This document shows, piece after piece, positions 11,541-22,148 of a stretch of 64,000 nucleotides of DNA. Position 1 is the first letter of the stretch, and each line of letters opens with the position of its first letter. The stretch comes from Tetrastigma voinierianum. Lineage: Eukaryota > Streptophyta > Magnoliopsida > Vitales > Vitaceae. The stretch spans positions 1 through 64,000 of the forward strand of contig JAEQBH010006426.1 of NCBI GenBank assembly GCA_016808115.1, read 5' to 3'. The notes beneath the pieces were generated by a model that searched no databases, was not told the origin of the DNA, and saw only the letters and a program-made list of their open reading frames with translations. A program made the position numbers and the translations under genes.

Positions 11541-12071
11541 TTAGGAGCTAAATAGTGGAACCAAGATAGAGCAAGCCTCGCCAAAGCCGGGATGAGGAAG
11601 ACTTTTGGTACAACATAGCATCAAGCCACCGCTTATAACATCATCACATGCCGTATGCATAAGGTGGTTGAATGATCTGAAGACCATCATATTTGGGAAC
11701 TTCGTAAAGCAAAATTTGTTGGGGTGTCTTGGTTTAGAACAGCGGGAACAAACATGGACAGGGACGTGTCGTCCAGTGCACACAATGTAGGGTCTAGAAA
11801 TCTCCACGGGGAAGGACGTCGGATCAGATGAGGGGTGTCGATAAGAGGATCAACAAGGTAAGGGGCAGAGCAAGCGGAGTATGCTTTGCAATCCACCTAG
11901 ACAAGCGTTACGACACAATTAACGTATGACAAGTAATGTAAAAATTAATTGGTAACTTAAGGACATTGAGGACCACACATAAATTTCCATCTCATACCTG
12001 GGCCCACCATGTAAACCCCTACGATGGTCATATATTGAGTGAGGATAAACTCGAAAAAGAGAATCCGAAGC
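11541..12071. other. Unresolved stretch inside or beside TAT1
   Basis: No confident motif. A minus-strand frame at 11541-11807 includes a CCHC-like spacing (CSRC...H...C), but it lies on the wrong side of the capsid for a Gag knuckle, so I do not call it. Confidence 0.3.
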
Positions 12072-12660
12072 TTATTTCTTTTTGAGTAATAAACAAATTT
12101 CTTCAAGAAGGACACGCATGTTGTTCTCTATTATTGCAATATCCATTAGTGAGAGGCAATACATTTTGTTTGTGGAAGGGGGGAGAGAAGTTATCGGTGG
12201 ATTCAGATCGCACAAGAATGTGAGGCACCGATTAGTTACCATGGCGAGTAGCAACGACCGCATTCCTCAAGGTTATGATCTCCTCGCACAAGGTGGCGTT
12301 AGCCGCATGGAAAAAGGCCAACTGCTACTGGTGGGACTCCTATTGATCTCGTAGCATTTGTTCCAATGATAGCATCCGCTAGTCCAGCATATGTTTGGAG
12401 CTGGAAGGGGGAATTTCACCCATTGAACATATTGAAAGTGAGCTTCCAATCGTCTTTTTAGTTGTTTAGAGAAGCGTGGGATTGTTGTTTTTTTCCCATA
12501 GACGGTGCCAATGGAAATGACTCGAATTCCTTCCATAAAAATTTGTATTGCCTCTCTAATGGATACACGTTTACTCTAATGGATACTGCTGGGCGATAGA
12601 GAAAAACCACCATGTCCTTCTTCTCGTGAGAATTTGTTTATTACTCAAAAAGAAAGAACC
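12072..12660. repeat. Inverted repeat with arms of about 100 bp
   Basis: The left arm, about 12072-12172, reads TTTCTTTTTGAGTAATAAAC, then AAGGACACGCATG, then TATCCATTAGTGAGAGGCAA. The right arm, about 12536-12660, carries the reverse complement: TTGCCTCTCTAATGGATA, CATGTCCTTCTT and GTTTATTACTCAAAAAGAAA. The right arm has a short tandem duplication of the TAATGGATA word. The loop is about 360 bp. Confidence 0.85.
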
Positions 12661-13140
12661 ATATTTCCTTTTTGGGTTCATCCTCAATTCTCAATATATA
12701 CCTTCGTGGGGTTGCATGGTGGGGATGATTATGATGGAGTCATATGTGGTTCTCAAATATCCTTAATGCTATCAATTAATTTCATATTTAACTGCATCGA
12801 ACGCTTGTCGAGGTGGATTGCAATACATACTACATTTGCTCTCCCCCATGCCCGAGGTGGATCTCCCATGTTCGAGGTGGCCTTTAACTCCCATTCCCGA
12901 GGTGGCCTCTTCCCATGCCCAAGGTGGCCTATTTACTTATGTAGCCGATCCCATCCACTTGATGCCCGAGGTGGTTGAGTCAGGGTCATGCCCGATCTTC
13001 CTCCCTATTGAGCTCAAGCCACCGCTCGATCGTTACATGATCTGATTCGTCACCATGAATGCTCGGTTACTCACACGACGCCATGGGAGCACTGTAGCTT
13101 ATCTCATTCCAAGGTCGGGCCAAGCTTCAAGCGGGTCTTA
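12661..13140. other. Non-coding stretch containing a short CCCGAGGTGG repeat cluster
   Basis: Five copies of a CCCGAGGTGG word lie at 12851-12860, 12871-12880, 12896-12905, 12918-12927 and 12965-12974, usually preceded by CCAT or CATG. Spacing is irregular (20-47 bp), so this is a degenerate minisatellite. Open frames over it encode repeated Pro/Glu/Val-rich peptides and are not considered genes. Confidence 0.6.
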
Positions 13141-14286
13141 GGCCCCGAGCTTGTTAGAGACCCTTAATGGTGACAAATGCAAAATTTGAAGTAGAGAAGT
13201 TCGAGAATACCAACAATTTTGGCTTGTGACAATGTAAGGTAGTGGATATACTCTACCAATAGAAGCCTATGTTGCTTTGGAGAAATGAAGCTAAATGATA
13301 ATGATGAAAATGAGTAGACAAAAATTAATTATTTGGAGTGTGAGACATTTCTAAGACTATGTTTAGAACCCTAAATATGTCTCAAGGAAATAAATAGAGA
13401 GAAAAGTGGAAGCAATTTTTTTTTAAGGAAAAATAAAAAATAGGCTTAGACTTAATGAATTAGACTTAATATGTTTATCAAATTCATTTTACTATTTCTG
13501 GCTAAGAAATTTAAAACTATGTAAAAATATTAAGGAATTTTGATCATATTTGACTTTCTGTTATATTTTCCACGATGAAACCAAACATGAAAAAAATCAT
13601 TTTTCTTACTATTTTTTTTCTTTCTCTAGTACTTTATAGGTTCTAAATGGAGCCTAAGAGAATATTTAAATACCTTGTTGTTCTATTGTTTATGTATTAC
13701 AATATGCAATTATACATTTAATACAAAAATATTAGCATTGAAGCTTAGCTTCTCAGGAGGCGGAGATATGAAATGCAAGAATTATTGATATCAATATTAT
13801 TTACAAACCGCATTCTCTAAGGCCACTCAACATTTAAAATGTAGCATTCGGGGACACATGGTGCTCGGCAAGGTTTGGTCAATATGGGTCAAATTCGTAT
13901 TATACCGATTTATGCAAATTCATTTATTATACCGCTTATGAATTTGACCCAAATTCGATTATACTCAACCCAAACCCGTAGAAAACATGTCAACTTCATA
14001 TCGTGTTCGCAAGTTGTGCCAAAATTTGCATGGCCTTGTTATAGATGGTGATTTTTAGCATATTAAAAACAAAAAACAAAATATGTAATACTATTAAACA
14101 CTATTTAACATTTTAACTATTAAAAAGAATACGTTACCTTGCTAATATTAAGGTCAAGAAGGAAGAAAATAACAACAATATTCTTGTAAAAAGTATGTAA
14201 AAAAATATCCATGGGTATAAAAGAGAAAAAAAGTAGAGGGAAATAATATGAGCTTTTATAGTAAAACCAATATTTACTATAAGGAA
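13141..14286. other. AT-rich non-coding stretch
   Basis: No coding motif. It contains one 12-bp inverted repeat, TGGGTCAAATTC at 13885-13896 and GAATTTGACCCA at 13940-13951, with a 43-bp loop, possibly a small MITE remnant without detectable target duplication. Confidence 0.5.
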
Positions 14287-14520
14287 CAAAATTAGGGCTT
14301 GGTATATGGTCATGGTCAGATGGTAGATTGGTTCCCAAGGACGTAGTTCTCCCAGAGAGGGGGCTTTCCAAGGAAGGAAACCTATAAAAGCAATCAACTT
14401 ATATAGAACAAACCATGACAAGAACTGCAATTCCTAAATGCTTTTTACTTTAGGAGCCCCAAGTGAGATTCAAGATCCACTCCCCTGTCTGCTCATTTGG
14501 TTTGGGTCCGTCCATGTAAA
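14287..14520 (+). repeat. Dispersed repeat P, copy 1
   Basis: Matches 22880-23110 in the same orientation: AAAATTAGGG, ACCTATAAAAGCAATC/TTGAAC, ACAGAACAAACCA-ACAAGAA, TTTACTTTAGGAGCC/TTAGAGCCCT, AAGATCCA and GTCCGTC occur in the same order. It stops where the copia Gag knuckle begins. Its nature (leader or separate element) is unresolved. Confidence 0.65.
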
Positions 14521-14529
14521 AGCAAGAAC

Positions 14530-15100
14530 ACGAACTGCTTCAATTGTGGGAATCCTGGTCACTTTTCTCGTGATTGCACTAAGTCAAAGGTATTGTATGA
14601 CTAAACTCGATACTCTAATGCACATGTTAGTAGTTGCTAAATGTTAGTTGAGACTGTTCCTTATTGGATTGTAGACTCAACAGCAACGGACCATATAGCG
14701 AGGGAACGAGACGCCTTCGTGGATTTTCGTCAAATTCCAAAAGGAAGTAAGTAAGATCATCTACATGAGAAATAATACTTCAGCGAACATTTGGAATCGG
14801 CACTTGAAAATTCGTGATGCGGAGGGGCTACACCCTTTATCTCCATGATGTGCTTTATGCATCCGAAGTTCGACAAAATCTTATTTCCATTGTTGTTCTG
14901 TTACAACTTGGCTTTAAAATAGTATTTGAAAAATATGGTGTGAATGTATTGTTGGACAACGTTTGTTATAGGTCTGGATTTATGCTAGATGGATTTATTG
15001 TAATAAATACTATTTCTAATACAAATACATCCACTTTTGTTATTGGTAATCAAAATGATCCATTAGTTCATATGTTAAAATGGTATGTTAGATTATGACA
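14530..15100 (+). pseudogene. CO1 Gag knuckle, protease and pre-integrase region, relic
   Basis: The Gag CCHC knuckle CFNCGNPGHFSRDC is intact at 14536-14577 (C-x2-C-x4-H-x4-C). The protease active-site region follows at about 14653-14700 as YWIVDSTATDHIA. Copia proteases normally have DSGA[TS]; relatives of this element carry an Ala at the Gly position, and here it is Thr. LYLHDVLYASEVRQNLISI at 14833-14890 is the conserved block leading into the integrase zinc-binding region. A stop follows the knuckle at 14645 and the frame shifts near 14750. Together these make the copia assignment secure and the element dead. Confidence 0.85.
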
Positions 15101-15949
15101 CATTGAGCGAGATTAGTTGGAGGATGGCCTTTTTGTGGTCTATTGAGAATATATTAGCCAATTTGTGAGCACTGCTTTGTAGAAAAAACAACTAGATTGC
15201 CATTTTTCCTTTACAACTTATTCATTATGACATCTGTGGCCTAATGAATGTAAGAGCACAAATGGCGCCATACTTCATCACTTTTATGCATGATTTCACC
15301 AGATATGGTCACGTTTTTTTTTTATCTCCCATAAATCTAAAGCATTGGAATGCTTCAAAAGATATAGTAGATTGGTTGAGAATCATTTGAATGTGAATAT
15401 CAAAGCACCACAGACCGATCAAGGACGGAATACTATACATGATTTATTTAAAAACTATTGTGGGATGATAAGAGTATAACTAGACAACTAACTATTCTTT
15501 ACTTAAAGAATATGGGGTTTGGGCGTAGCGTAAGAAGAAATAAACCCTATCGGGACATGGTTAGTCAACGATGGTGCAAGCTAATTTATCCATTTCCTTT
15601 AGAGATGCACCATTGTCATGCTTACATTATTAATCATGTTCCATCTAAGTATGTTCTTTCCACCTATACATGAGCTATGAAATGCTAAACGCCTGATTTC
15701 GTGATTATGTGCCCATGGGGATGCACAACTTGTATTCATAATATTTCTCATGAATATGGGAAACTTAGTCCTAACGGGAAGAAATGTATCTTCAAAGACA
15801 TTTATAGTTCTCCAAATGATATGTATTTTTGGGAGAAGATATGACCTGAAAAGTGCAAATATAAACTGAGATCAAGGATGTCATTTTCTTTAGAAGTAGG
15901 TGGAATTTCCAAAAAGAGGTAAATAAATGGAGATTTTCAACTATATGAA
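15101..15949 (+). pseudogene. CO1 integrase, relic
   Basis: Would insert element cDNA into the genome. Recognisable pieces: FITFMHDFTRYGHV near 15275 (core, where relatives have a DD pair, here HD), KAPQTDQGRN near 15405 (second catalytic Asp kept), DMVSQRW near 15560, INHVPSKYVLST near 15630, PWGCTTCIHNISHEYGKLSP near 15712, GKKCIF near 15779. The zinc-binding HHCC part near 15100-15190 is badly decayed. Several stops interrupt the frame, and a C-terminal spacer leads into RT at 15950. Confidence 0.8.
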
Positions 15950-17225
15950 ATGGAAGATCTCGAGGCAAATGGGAGTGAAAGACATATGGATTTAGCTCCC
16001 ACAGAGCACAATGGTGTGGGATATCATGCACTTCCTGAAGTTAGTAGGAAGGAAAAGTTGTCAAATTTTGATCTTATGGAACAAGATCATGAACATTCTC
16101 AACCTCAACATAGAAATCTTGAGAAAGTTCCCCGTCGTCGATTTGAGATTGAGGGGGAGGCCTTCATGCTTGTCCATGATGAAGAAGATCCAAAATCCGT
16201 TCAAGAAGTTCTTTCTAGTCCTACATCTAAGGAATGGATTAAAGTTATGGAAGAGGAAATGAATTCAATGAAATCTAACCAAGTCTGGGATTTGGTTAAT
16301 TTACCACCAAGTCATAAGACCATTAGGAACAAGTGGGTTCTTAATATTAAACATAAGGCAACTGGGAAATGAAAAGATAAAACTCGGGCTGGTAGCCAAG
16401 AGCTACACGCAACAAAGAAAGAGGGAATTGACTATGAAGAGACATTCTCGCCTGTGGTCAGGTTTGCATCAATTCGCCTCATTCTAGCTATTGTAGCACG
16501 GATGGATATAGAATTATACCAAACGGACATTAAAACTGCTTTTCTCAATGGAGAACTAGATGAATAAATCTATATGAACCAACCTTTAGGCTTCAACCTT
16601 AAAGGACAAGAGTGTAAAGTTTGCAAGATCAAAAGATCTATTTCTTTTCTTAAGCAAACATCAAGACAATGAAACCTCAAATTTCATCAAGCCATGTTAA
16701 AGGATGGTTTTACGATGATGGAGGAAGACCATTATGTGTATATTAAACGTCCAAATATTGGTTTCATAATTATGTCCTTATATGTTGATGATATATTGAT
16801 AACTAGAAATGATAATAAGTTAATAAATGTTACCAAGAAATGGTTATCATAGAACATCGAAATGAAAGACATGGGTGAGGCTAGTTATGTGCTTGGTGTT
16901 AAGATCTTTAGGATAGTTCAAACGACTTTGAGTTTATCTAAGGAGACCTATGTTAAGAAAATATTGAAGCTTTATCGTATGCATGATTGGAAGCCCGTGG
17001 ATACCCTTGTTGAAAAGAATTTGAGCCTTAGTCTTGATATGTGTCCCGAGACACCTAATGAGAAAGAACAAATGTCCAAAGTACCTTACTCCAAGCGTTG
17101 TTGGTAGTTTGATGTATGTAATGATGTGCACGTGTCCAGATATATGCTACGCTGTTAGGCTTGAAGTAGATTTCAATCTAATCCAGGTTCATAGCACTAG
17201 ATGGCAGTGGAGAGAATATTGAGAT
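15950..17225 (+). pseudogene. CO1 reverse transcriptase, relic
   Basis: RNA-dependent DNA polymerase. The long open piece at 15950-16372 holds the start of the domain: FMLVHDEEDPKSVQEVL, then WIKVMEEEMNSMKSNQVWDL and NKWVLNIKHKATG. A stop at 16371 and a frameshift follow, then EGIDYEETFSPVVRFASIRL near 16428, MDIELYQTDIKTAFLNGELD near 16504, the catalytic LYVDDILI at 16778-16801 (YVDD intact) and MKDMGEASYVLGVKIFR at 16862-16912. The block VGSLMYVMMCTCPDICYAV at 17100-17155 closes the domain. Full copia order and an intact YVDD make the call certain, but stops at 16371, 16565 and 16849 inactivate it. Confidence 0.92.
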
Positions 17226-17745
17226 ATTTGAAAAGAACATTAGATTATGTTTTGTGCTACCAAGGGAAGGATTTGTGCTTAGCTGGATATGCAAATGCTG
17301 ATTGGGGAGGCGATCTTGATTGACACAAATCGACTATTTGATATGCATTCTTGTTTAATGATTGTGCAATTTCATTGAGTAGTAAGAAGCAATCTTGTAT
17401 AGCTGACATCGCCATGAAGGCTGCACATTTAGTACGCCTCCTCTCTGGCTTATATCAAGGCCAGTTCAGAGCACCCTATGAAATCAAGCCAAAACTACAT
17501 TTGAACCTATGACAAATTATTGTGATAGTATGATTGTGTTAGCTTATGCTAAGGATCCAAAGTATCATGAAAAGACCAACATATCCAGATCAGATATCAT
17601 TTGTCAAAGACATGATCCCACAAAATGAAGTAGTCCTGAGACACATTCCTATGAGTAAAATGAAGCTAACTGATTACCAAAACCAATGCATGAATGCAAT
17701 TGTTAGACATGCAAAACCTAGGCTTAATGTATGAGATGATTAATG
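17226..17745 (+). pseudogene. CO1 RNase H, relic
   Basis: Degrades the RNA strand during reverse transcription. Pieces seen: LCLAGYANADWGGDLD near 17273, where the first D of ADWGGD is a catalytic-site residue, then SLSSKKQSCIADIAMKAAHL near 17373 (TMEAEY in active copies is degraded), then SFVKDMIPQNEVVLRHIPMS near 17605. The usual DPLTKP ending is not visible. Stops interrupt the frame at several points. It follows RT directly, as in all copia elements. Confidence 0.85.
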
Positions 17746-18862
17746 AAAGACATTGACAAACCACTTATATTTTTGCTTGCAATAAATGAGAAGGGTCACA
17801 TGGTAGTTTGTTTTAGATTTTTTTTTTTTTAAATTCTTGTGAATAAAGTTGGAGAAATGCTTATTCAATACCCGCTGAAGTATGTCGATGAACTTGATTG
17901 ACTCTCTCTCACATGTGAGTAATTGCCTCTAGCCATGTAAGTTTGAGTGTTATTTATATTTATTCGAGATGAATAAGGCAGTAGGAAGCCGCACTTTGGT
18001 CATATTGTTACTTTACAAGGTCACATTGATTAGAATCAAGATGAGATCCTCGTATATGAATTGATATGAATGCCTTCCCCAATTCATCCATGTGTCTATT
18101 TAGAGGAAGTTGAGTATGAAACTTGTTTGTTATCATTTAAATGTGCGCATGTTTTCAAGTTAGCATGTCAAAAGTGACAATACTAAGACTCATAAGGTAA
18201 GTTATTATTTATTTTATAATAAAGATCAAGGTGACACTTTTAATTTTTGGCAAGAGAAGAGTTACTCCGCCATAGCATGCATTTCATACTGCATGTGCTA
18301 GACAACCAATTGGGAAGCGAGAGAATGGATCCCTGCTTCTTCGCTATGTGAGTACCAAAAATCCTAGATATGGATTTCATTTTTCCTTACTCTTTGTGAC
18401 TTTTGACTATATCATAATGTGATGAGTTAATGTTCGCTATCTTAGGATGTATCCCATAGTCATGGAATGATTCGACTTAACGGAGCATTGGTATGAGGGC
18501 GAAACAAAGAGTATTCTTTGCTTATACACTCATTACTTGTATTCATCGTCCGGAGTTATTTCGCCGCGACTTAATAGAGCTTGAAATAACTTAGAATACT
18601 GAGTAATTGTGTTAGCTATGAGTATGGATTCTCGATGGATTGAAATAATATTTGATCATGTGTATTAAGAAAGATACTTGGGGTAACAAACACTTGTTTT
18701 CCTTTGAGGCTGATGTCTCCCATATGGCCTATGTTTGTATTGAGCTCCCACCAACATTGTGCGTTTTGTCGCACAAATTGCTCAATTTGCATGAATTATT
18801 CTTTGTTTTAATTATTAAGATGAGTTTGTGATGAGCCAAGCCCAACATGGGCGAGTGGGAGA
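17746..18862 (+). other. CO1 3' untranslated region and polypurine tract
   Basis: No coding motif over 1.1 kb. It ends in GAGTGGGAGA at 18853-18862, a typical copia polypurine tract abutting the LTR start. Confidence 0.75.
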
Positions 18863-19187
18863 TGTTGGATTATGGGCATGGGTTGCCCAAGTAGGCTTGA
18901 CCTGACCCGTAACCCATGAGACACATCCAAAGGATGTGTCTCCCTAAAAGGGTTCTCAGATTCCTATAAATACAGGAACTTGAGACACCCTAAGTATTAA
19001 AAAAAAAAAAAAAAAAAGAAGCTTTTTTACTTCCTGAAAAGTTACTATTTGAAGTACCATCTCTCTAATTCACATCATGGAGAATATTCAAACCCAAGAA
19101 GGGTATTCATACTATGATTCCAAAGTACAAATCCTGGTAATCTGTTTCTTGCCTGAAGCATTGAAGACACAGGATCCGTGCTCAACA
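18863..19187 (+). repeat. CO1 3' LTR (325 bp)
   Basis: Starts TGTTGGA right after the PPT and ends TCAACA, giving TGTTG/CAACA terminal inverted repeats. TATAAATA at 18965-18972 is the likely TATA box, and an A-run at 18999-19017 follows the expected transcript start region. No 5' partner exists in the window. Confidence 0.85.
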
Positions 19188-19779
19188 AGTAAGTACCCGC
19201 TTTCGCATAAGTAATCATGTTTGCTTGCACACCAAAATGGTGTTCTCAATGTTTTCAAAAACTATCTACAAAAACAGTTTTCAAAAACAGAAACCAAACA
19301 TGGCCTAATACCCGATTTTGATAGAGTTTTTTTTTTATAACATGTTTCTGAAATAGAAAACAATTATTTTTAGAATTTTAAAATAAGAGTGGTTGGCAAG
19401 ATGCTTCAAAAAGATTGTTAAAAAAAACATGTTTTCATAATTGTCTTATTTTCAAGACAACACCTTAACTCCACTTTATACAAATTTCTGGTTTATATTT
19501 AATATGAAACCAAATTGAAGTTAATTTTTATCTAAAAATAAATAGATTTATAATTATGTATGGGTTAATAATTTTTTATTAATAATAAAGTATGGCTTGT
19601 TATAATTTACCAAAATTACAAATTAGATGGGAATAATTAAAGTACCATATTTTTAATACAAGTCAAATAACTACTTCCTAATAAATTTATTTCAATCAAG
19701 AAAATAAATAAAATTTTAAAATATTTTTATTTCTTTTAATAAAAAAATATATAATAGCTCTAATATAAAAAAATAAGAA
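19188..19779. other. AT-rich non-coding stretch
   Basis: Contains a patch rich in TTTTCAAAAACAG words at 19245-19400 with inverted counterparts nearby, resembling common plant short inverted-repeat elements, but no termini can be set. The rest is over 75% A/T by eye and has no gene. Confidence 0.45.
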
Positions 19780-20310
19780 TATGGGTCAAGGGTGGTCTAT
19801 AACTTTTTTGAAAAATAAATATCTATTACACCGCCGATAAACAAAGTCGCGCAAAAACACAAATATAAATGTCCTAAAAATCATAGAGGATAAAACAGTA
19901 CCTAGGTTAATAGTATAATAAATCAGCACAAAACCTACAAATTTGATAATACTATAGTGACTAGAATACATATGACTCTTGTTGTCTTTGTCCGATCAAA
20001 TATGATTTTCCAATCGAAATTATCCACATAAATAAAACGTCATAACAAGACGATGAAAAATAAAACATCGTAACAAAACGACATAAAACCAAATACCGCA
20101 ACAAGACGACATGAAACCAAACACCACAACAAGACGATGAAATCACGAAAAAAACTAGACAAAATTCATATGTATATGAAATAACCATTTTAGTGAAGAA
20201 ATAAATCGGATAGAAAGATATGTTGAATGATTTAAGTGAGAAAAAATATCGTAACTATCCCTCATTGCTTAAGATGAGGGACTAGAAAAGAAAGTTAGAG
20301 AAAAAAGGAT
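19780..20310 (+). repeat. Dispersed repeat R, copy 1 (about 530 bp)
   Basis: Shares block order with 21590-22135: ATCATA/CATATAGGAT-AAACA, TTAATAGTATAAT-AATC, a run of CAAGACGATG words, AAATCACGAAAAAA and a closing GTTAAG/GCTTAAGA-rich segment. Four to five subunits of about 27 bp built on CAACAAGACGA-ATGAAA lie at 20040-20140. No ORF or terminal inverted repeat is found. Confidence 0.7.
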
Positions 20311-20639
20311 GGTGGGGTTTTCAATCGTGAGGATTTATTGATGAGGTAAAATAGGGGCCTATATAACTTAGAAACATGTTCATCAAGAATCCCTTTTTCC
20401 AGTGTCATAAACTTTTCCCTTACTTGGTGTAGAGGATGCGTCCATTATAGTTTGGTTTCATATATTTTTTCTTTTGATATTTGGAACAGTTTTTCCATGA
20501 TTGATGAAGGGAAGTTTGTAGGAAAATATAATATAAATTAAAATAAATCTAAAAGCATGATGAGAAAAAAAAATTTATCAATTTTAGTGTAATTTTCTTC
20601 ACATAGGCTTTCAAATATGATGAACATTCAAAAAAAGTA
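20311..20639. other. AT-rich spacer between repeats
   Basis: No gene or repeat motif recognised. Confidence 0.5.
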
Positions 20640-20885
20640 AAGGTGTTCATTCAAAATACATTTTCAGTTTCTAAATTCAAAATTTTAAAAATTATGAAAA
20701 CGTCTCTTGTCTCTTCAAAATACATTTTCATTCTAAATTCAAAATTTTCAAAAATTATGAAGGTGTTTCTTCAAAAACACACTTTCAGATTAACATTTCA
20801 ACATTTTAGAAAGTGTCTCTTTAAGAGACATTTAAATTCAAAATTTTCAAACTTTTATAAAGTATTTCTTTAAGAGACGCTTTCA
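20640..20885 (+). repeat. Degenerate minisatellite with GTCTCTTTAAGAGAC words
   Basis: Four units of about 55-70 bp share AAATTCAAAATTTTCAAA and a GTNTCTTNAAGAGACNCTTTC core, itself partly palindromic. Units begin near 20643, 20703, 20760 and 20812. Confidence 0.7.
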
Positions 20886-21589
20886 GTTTAATTCAATCAC
20901 AACCCTGTGAAAAGACTCACCGAGACCAGCACTTCCAGCGTCTTAACGTGTGGCAATAGTGCACTGCCCACCCAACATCGTCAAACGATCTTCACACCAC
21001 CCCATTATAGGCTTGTGTGTGATAACCGGACCTGCTCCTCTTAAAGTTCATCGTATATGTTGTCTTCTCGTTTTTTTTTCAAGCTTTTCCACACCCGAAC
21101 GATGTCAGTGTTTCATCCTCAACATCATCATTGTCCCCCCGCTCCTCCTTCCCCACTGTTCATTTCGAACTCATCTCCCCAAATCCCTGTCTTACACTTC
21201 CATCAAGGACCTCTTGCCCTCAACCTTCACCGTTCATATCAAAACCAATTTCGACTGCAACCATAGAATTCAAACGCCAAAAATTGGAATGAAAAGAAAA
21301 ACGAAAGGCCTTCTCACCATACATCAAAACGACATTGTTCTGGTTGATGTGGATTTGGCCAACCAAACCGAGAGCCACATAGGATGTGGTCTAAGTTCAT
21401 AAATAGTTTCTCGAGTTATCTGAGGCAAGAGAATCAATTAAAATGAAAGTTGGTATATTTAATTAGTAATTTTTTTCAAGATTAATTGCAAAAGTTCGAT
21501 ATTTAAAATGTGATATTTTTCCTCAAATTTAACATGCATAATGGAAATGATTTTTTTATGTATTTTATTTTAGTTTATTTTTTGAACAT
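20886..21589 (+). other. Unrecognised stretch with a 150-codon open frame (20950-21402)
   Basis: An open frame runs from ATG at 20950 to the stop at 21402. It is rich in Ser, Pro, His and Leu, with hydrophobic patches such as ICCLLVFFSSF near residue 37 and LNIIIVPPLLLP near residue 57, and a charged end. It lacks any domain I recognise, has no visible promoter context, and overlaps equally long alternative frames. It lies between the two copies of repeat R, so it may be part of a repeat. I regard it as hypothetical at best; nothing indicates function. Confidence 0.2.
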
Positions 21590-22135
21590 AAAAATAATTT
21601 ATTTATTCAAACTAGCAATACATCGATAGAAAGAAAAATATAATCAAAATTGCTAAAAGTCATATAGGATGAAACAACATCCAAATTAATAGTATAATTA
21701 ATCGGTTCAAAGTTTACACATTTAATAATTAAGCCTATACATTTTACATTACTATTACGACTCGAATACCTACGACTCCAATTTTACAACATGTTAACAA
21801 CTATTGATTTGATTTCGTCTCTCATCGAAACTTTGCTCGTATAAACGTCACACCATGACGACGAATGTAGTAGCACGACACAACCACACACGGCACGTAG
21901 ACGACGACAACCACATGCCACACCAAGACCACATGTCACACCAAGACGATGACAACCACACGTCACACCAAGACGATGATTAAATCACGAAAAAACAAAT
22001 TAAAATCTAAATATGTGTAGAATAACGAGAAAGAATATGATGATGGAAAAAAGTATAGAAAAGTGATTTCATAACAAGAATGGCCAAATAAATCACCCCT
22101 CTCGGTTAAGAAAAAGAAGCTAGCAAAAAAAGTAG
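21590..22135 (+). repeat. Dispersed repeat R, copy 2
   Basis: Same orientation as copy 1 and about 1.8 kb away. The subrepeat zone at 21850-21980 has units of about 25-30 bp with CACACCAAGACGATGACAAC. The subunits are more GC-rich than in copy 1, where many C's read A or T. Confidence 0.7.
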
Positions 22136-22148
22136 GCAGAAACTCACC

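Larger units (their letters stand above)
10640..12360 (-). mobile_element. TAT1: Tat-like Ty3/gypsy gag region, relic
   Basis: Only the 5' coding part of an element is recognisable, on the minus strand. Gag capsid motifs lie at 10900-11540 and a likely Gag N-terminus at 12060-12360 (REEIITLRNAV-like sequence near 12270). An inverted repeat (12072-12660) overlaps the N-terminal portion. No protease, RT or LTR was found nearby. Lineage is assigned by resemblance of the capsid motifs to Tat-type Gag and is less certain than the Ty3/gypsy call itself. Confidence 0.5.
14530..19187 (+). mobile_element. CO1: Ty1/copia element, 5'-truncated
   Basis: Order on the plus strand is Gag zinc knuckle, protease, integrase, RT, RNase H, 1.1 kb untranslated DNA, PPT and 3' LTR. 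Integrase before RT is diagnostic of Ty1/copia. The 5' LTR, PBS and N-terminal Gag are missing; sequence before 14530 belongs to repeat P. All domains carry stops or frameshifts. Confidence 0.9.

Noticed and set aside
11541..11807. CCHC-like spacing CSRCSKPRHPNKFC on the minus strand
   Set aside because: In Gag the knuckle follows the capsid; here it would precede the capsid block at 11188-11540, and no other Gag sequence flanks it. Probably chance, though a rearranged copy is possible.
12634..13045. Open frames of 75 and 114 codons on the plus strand
   Set aside because: They follow the CCCGAGGTGG repeat words and lack any domain.
20950..21402. 150-codon open frame as a genuine gene
   Set aside because: No recognisable domain, several competing frames over the same bases, and a position between two copies of a repeat.
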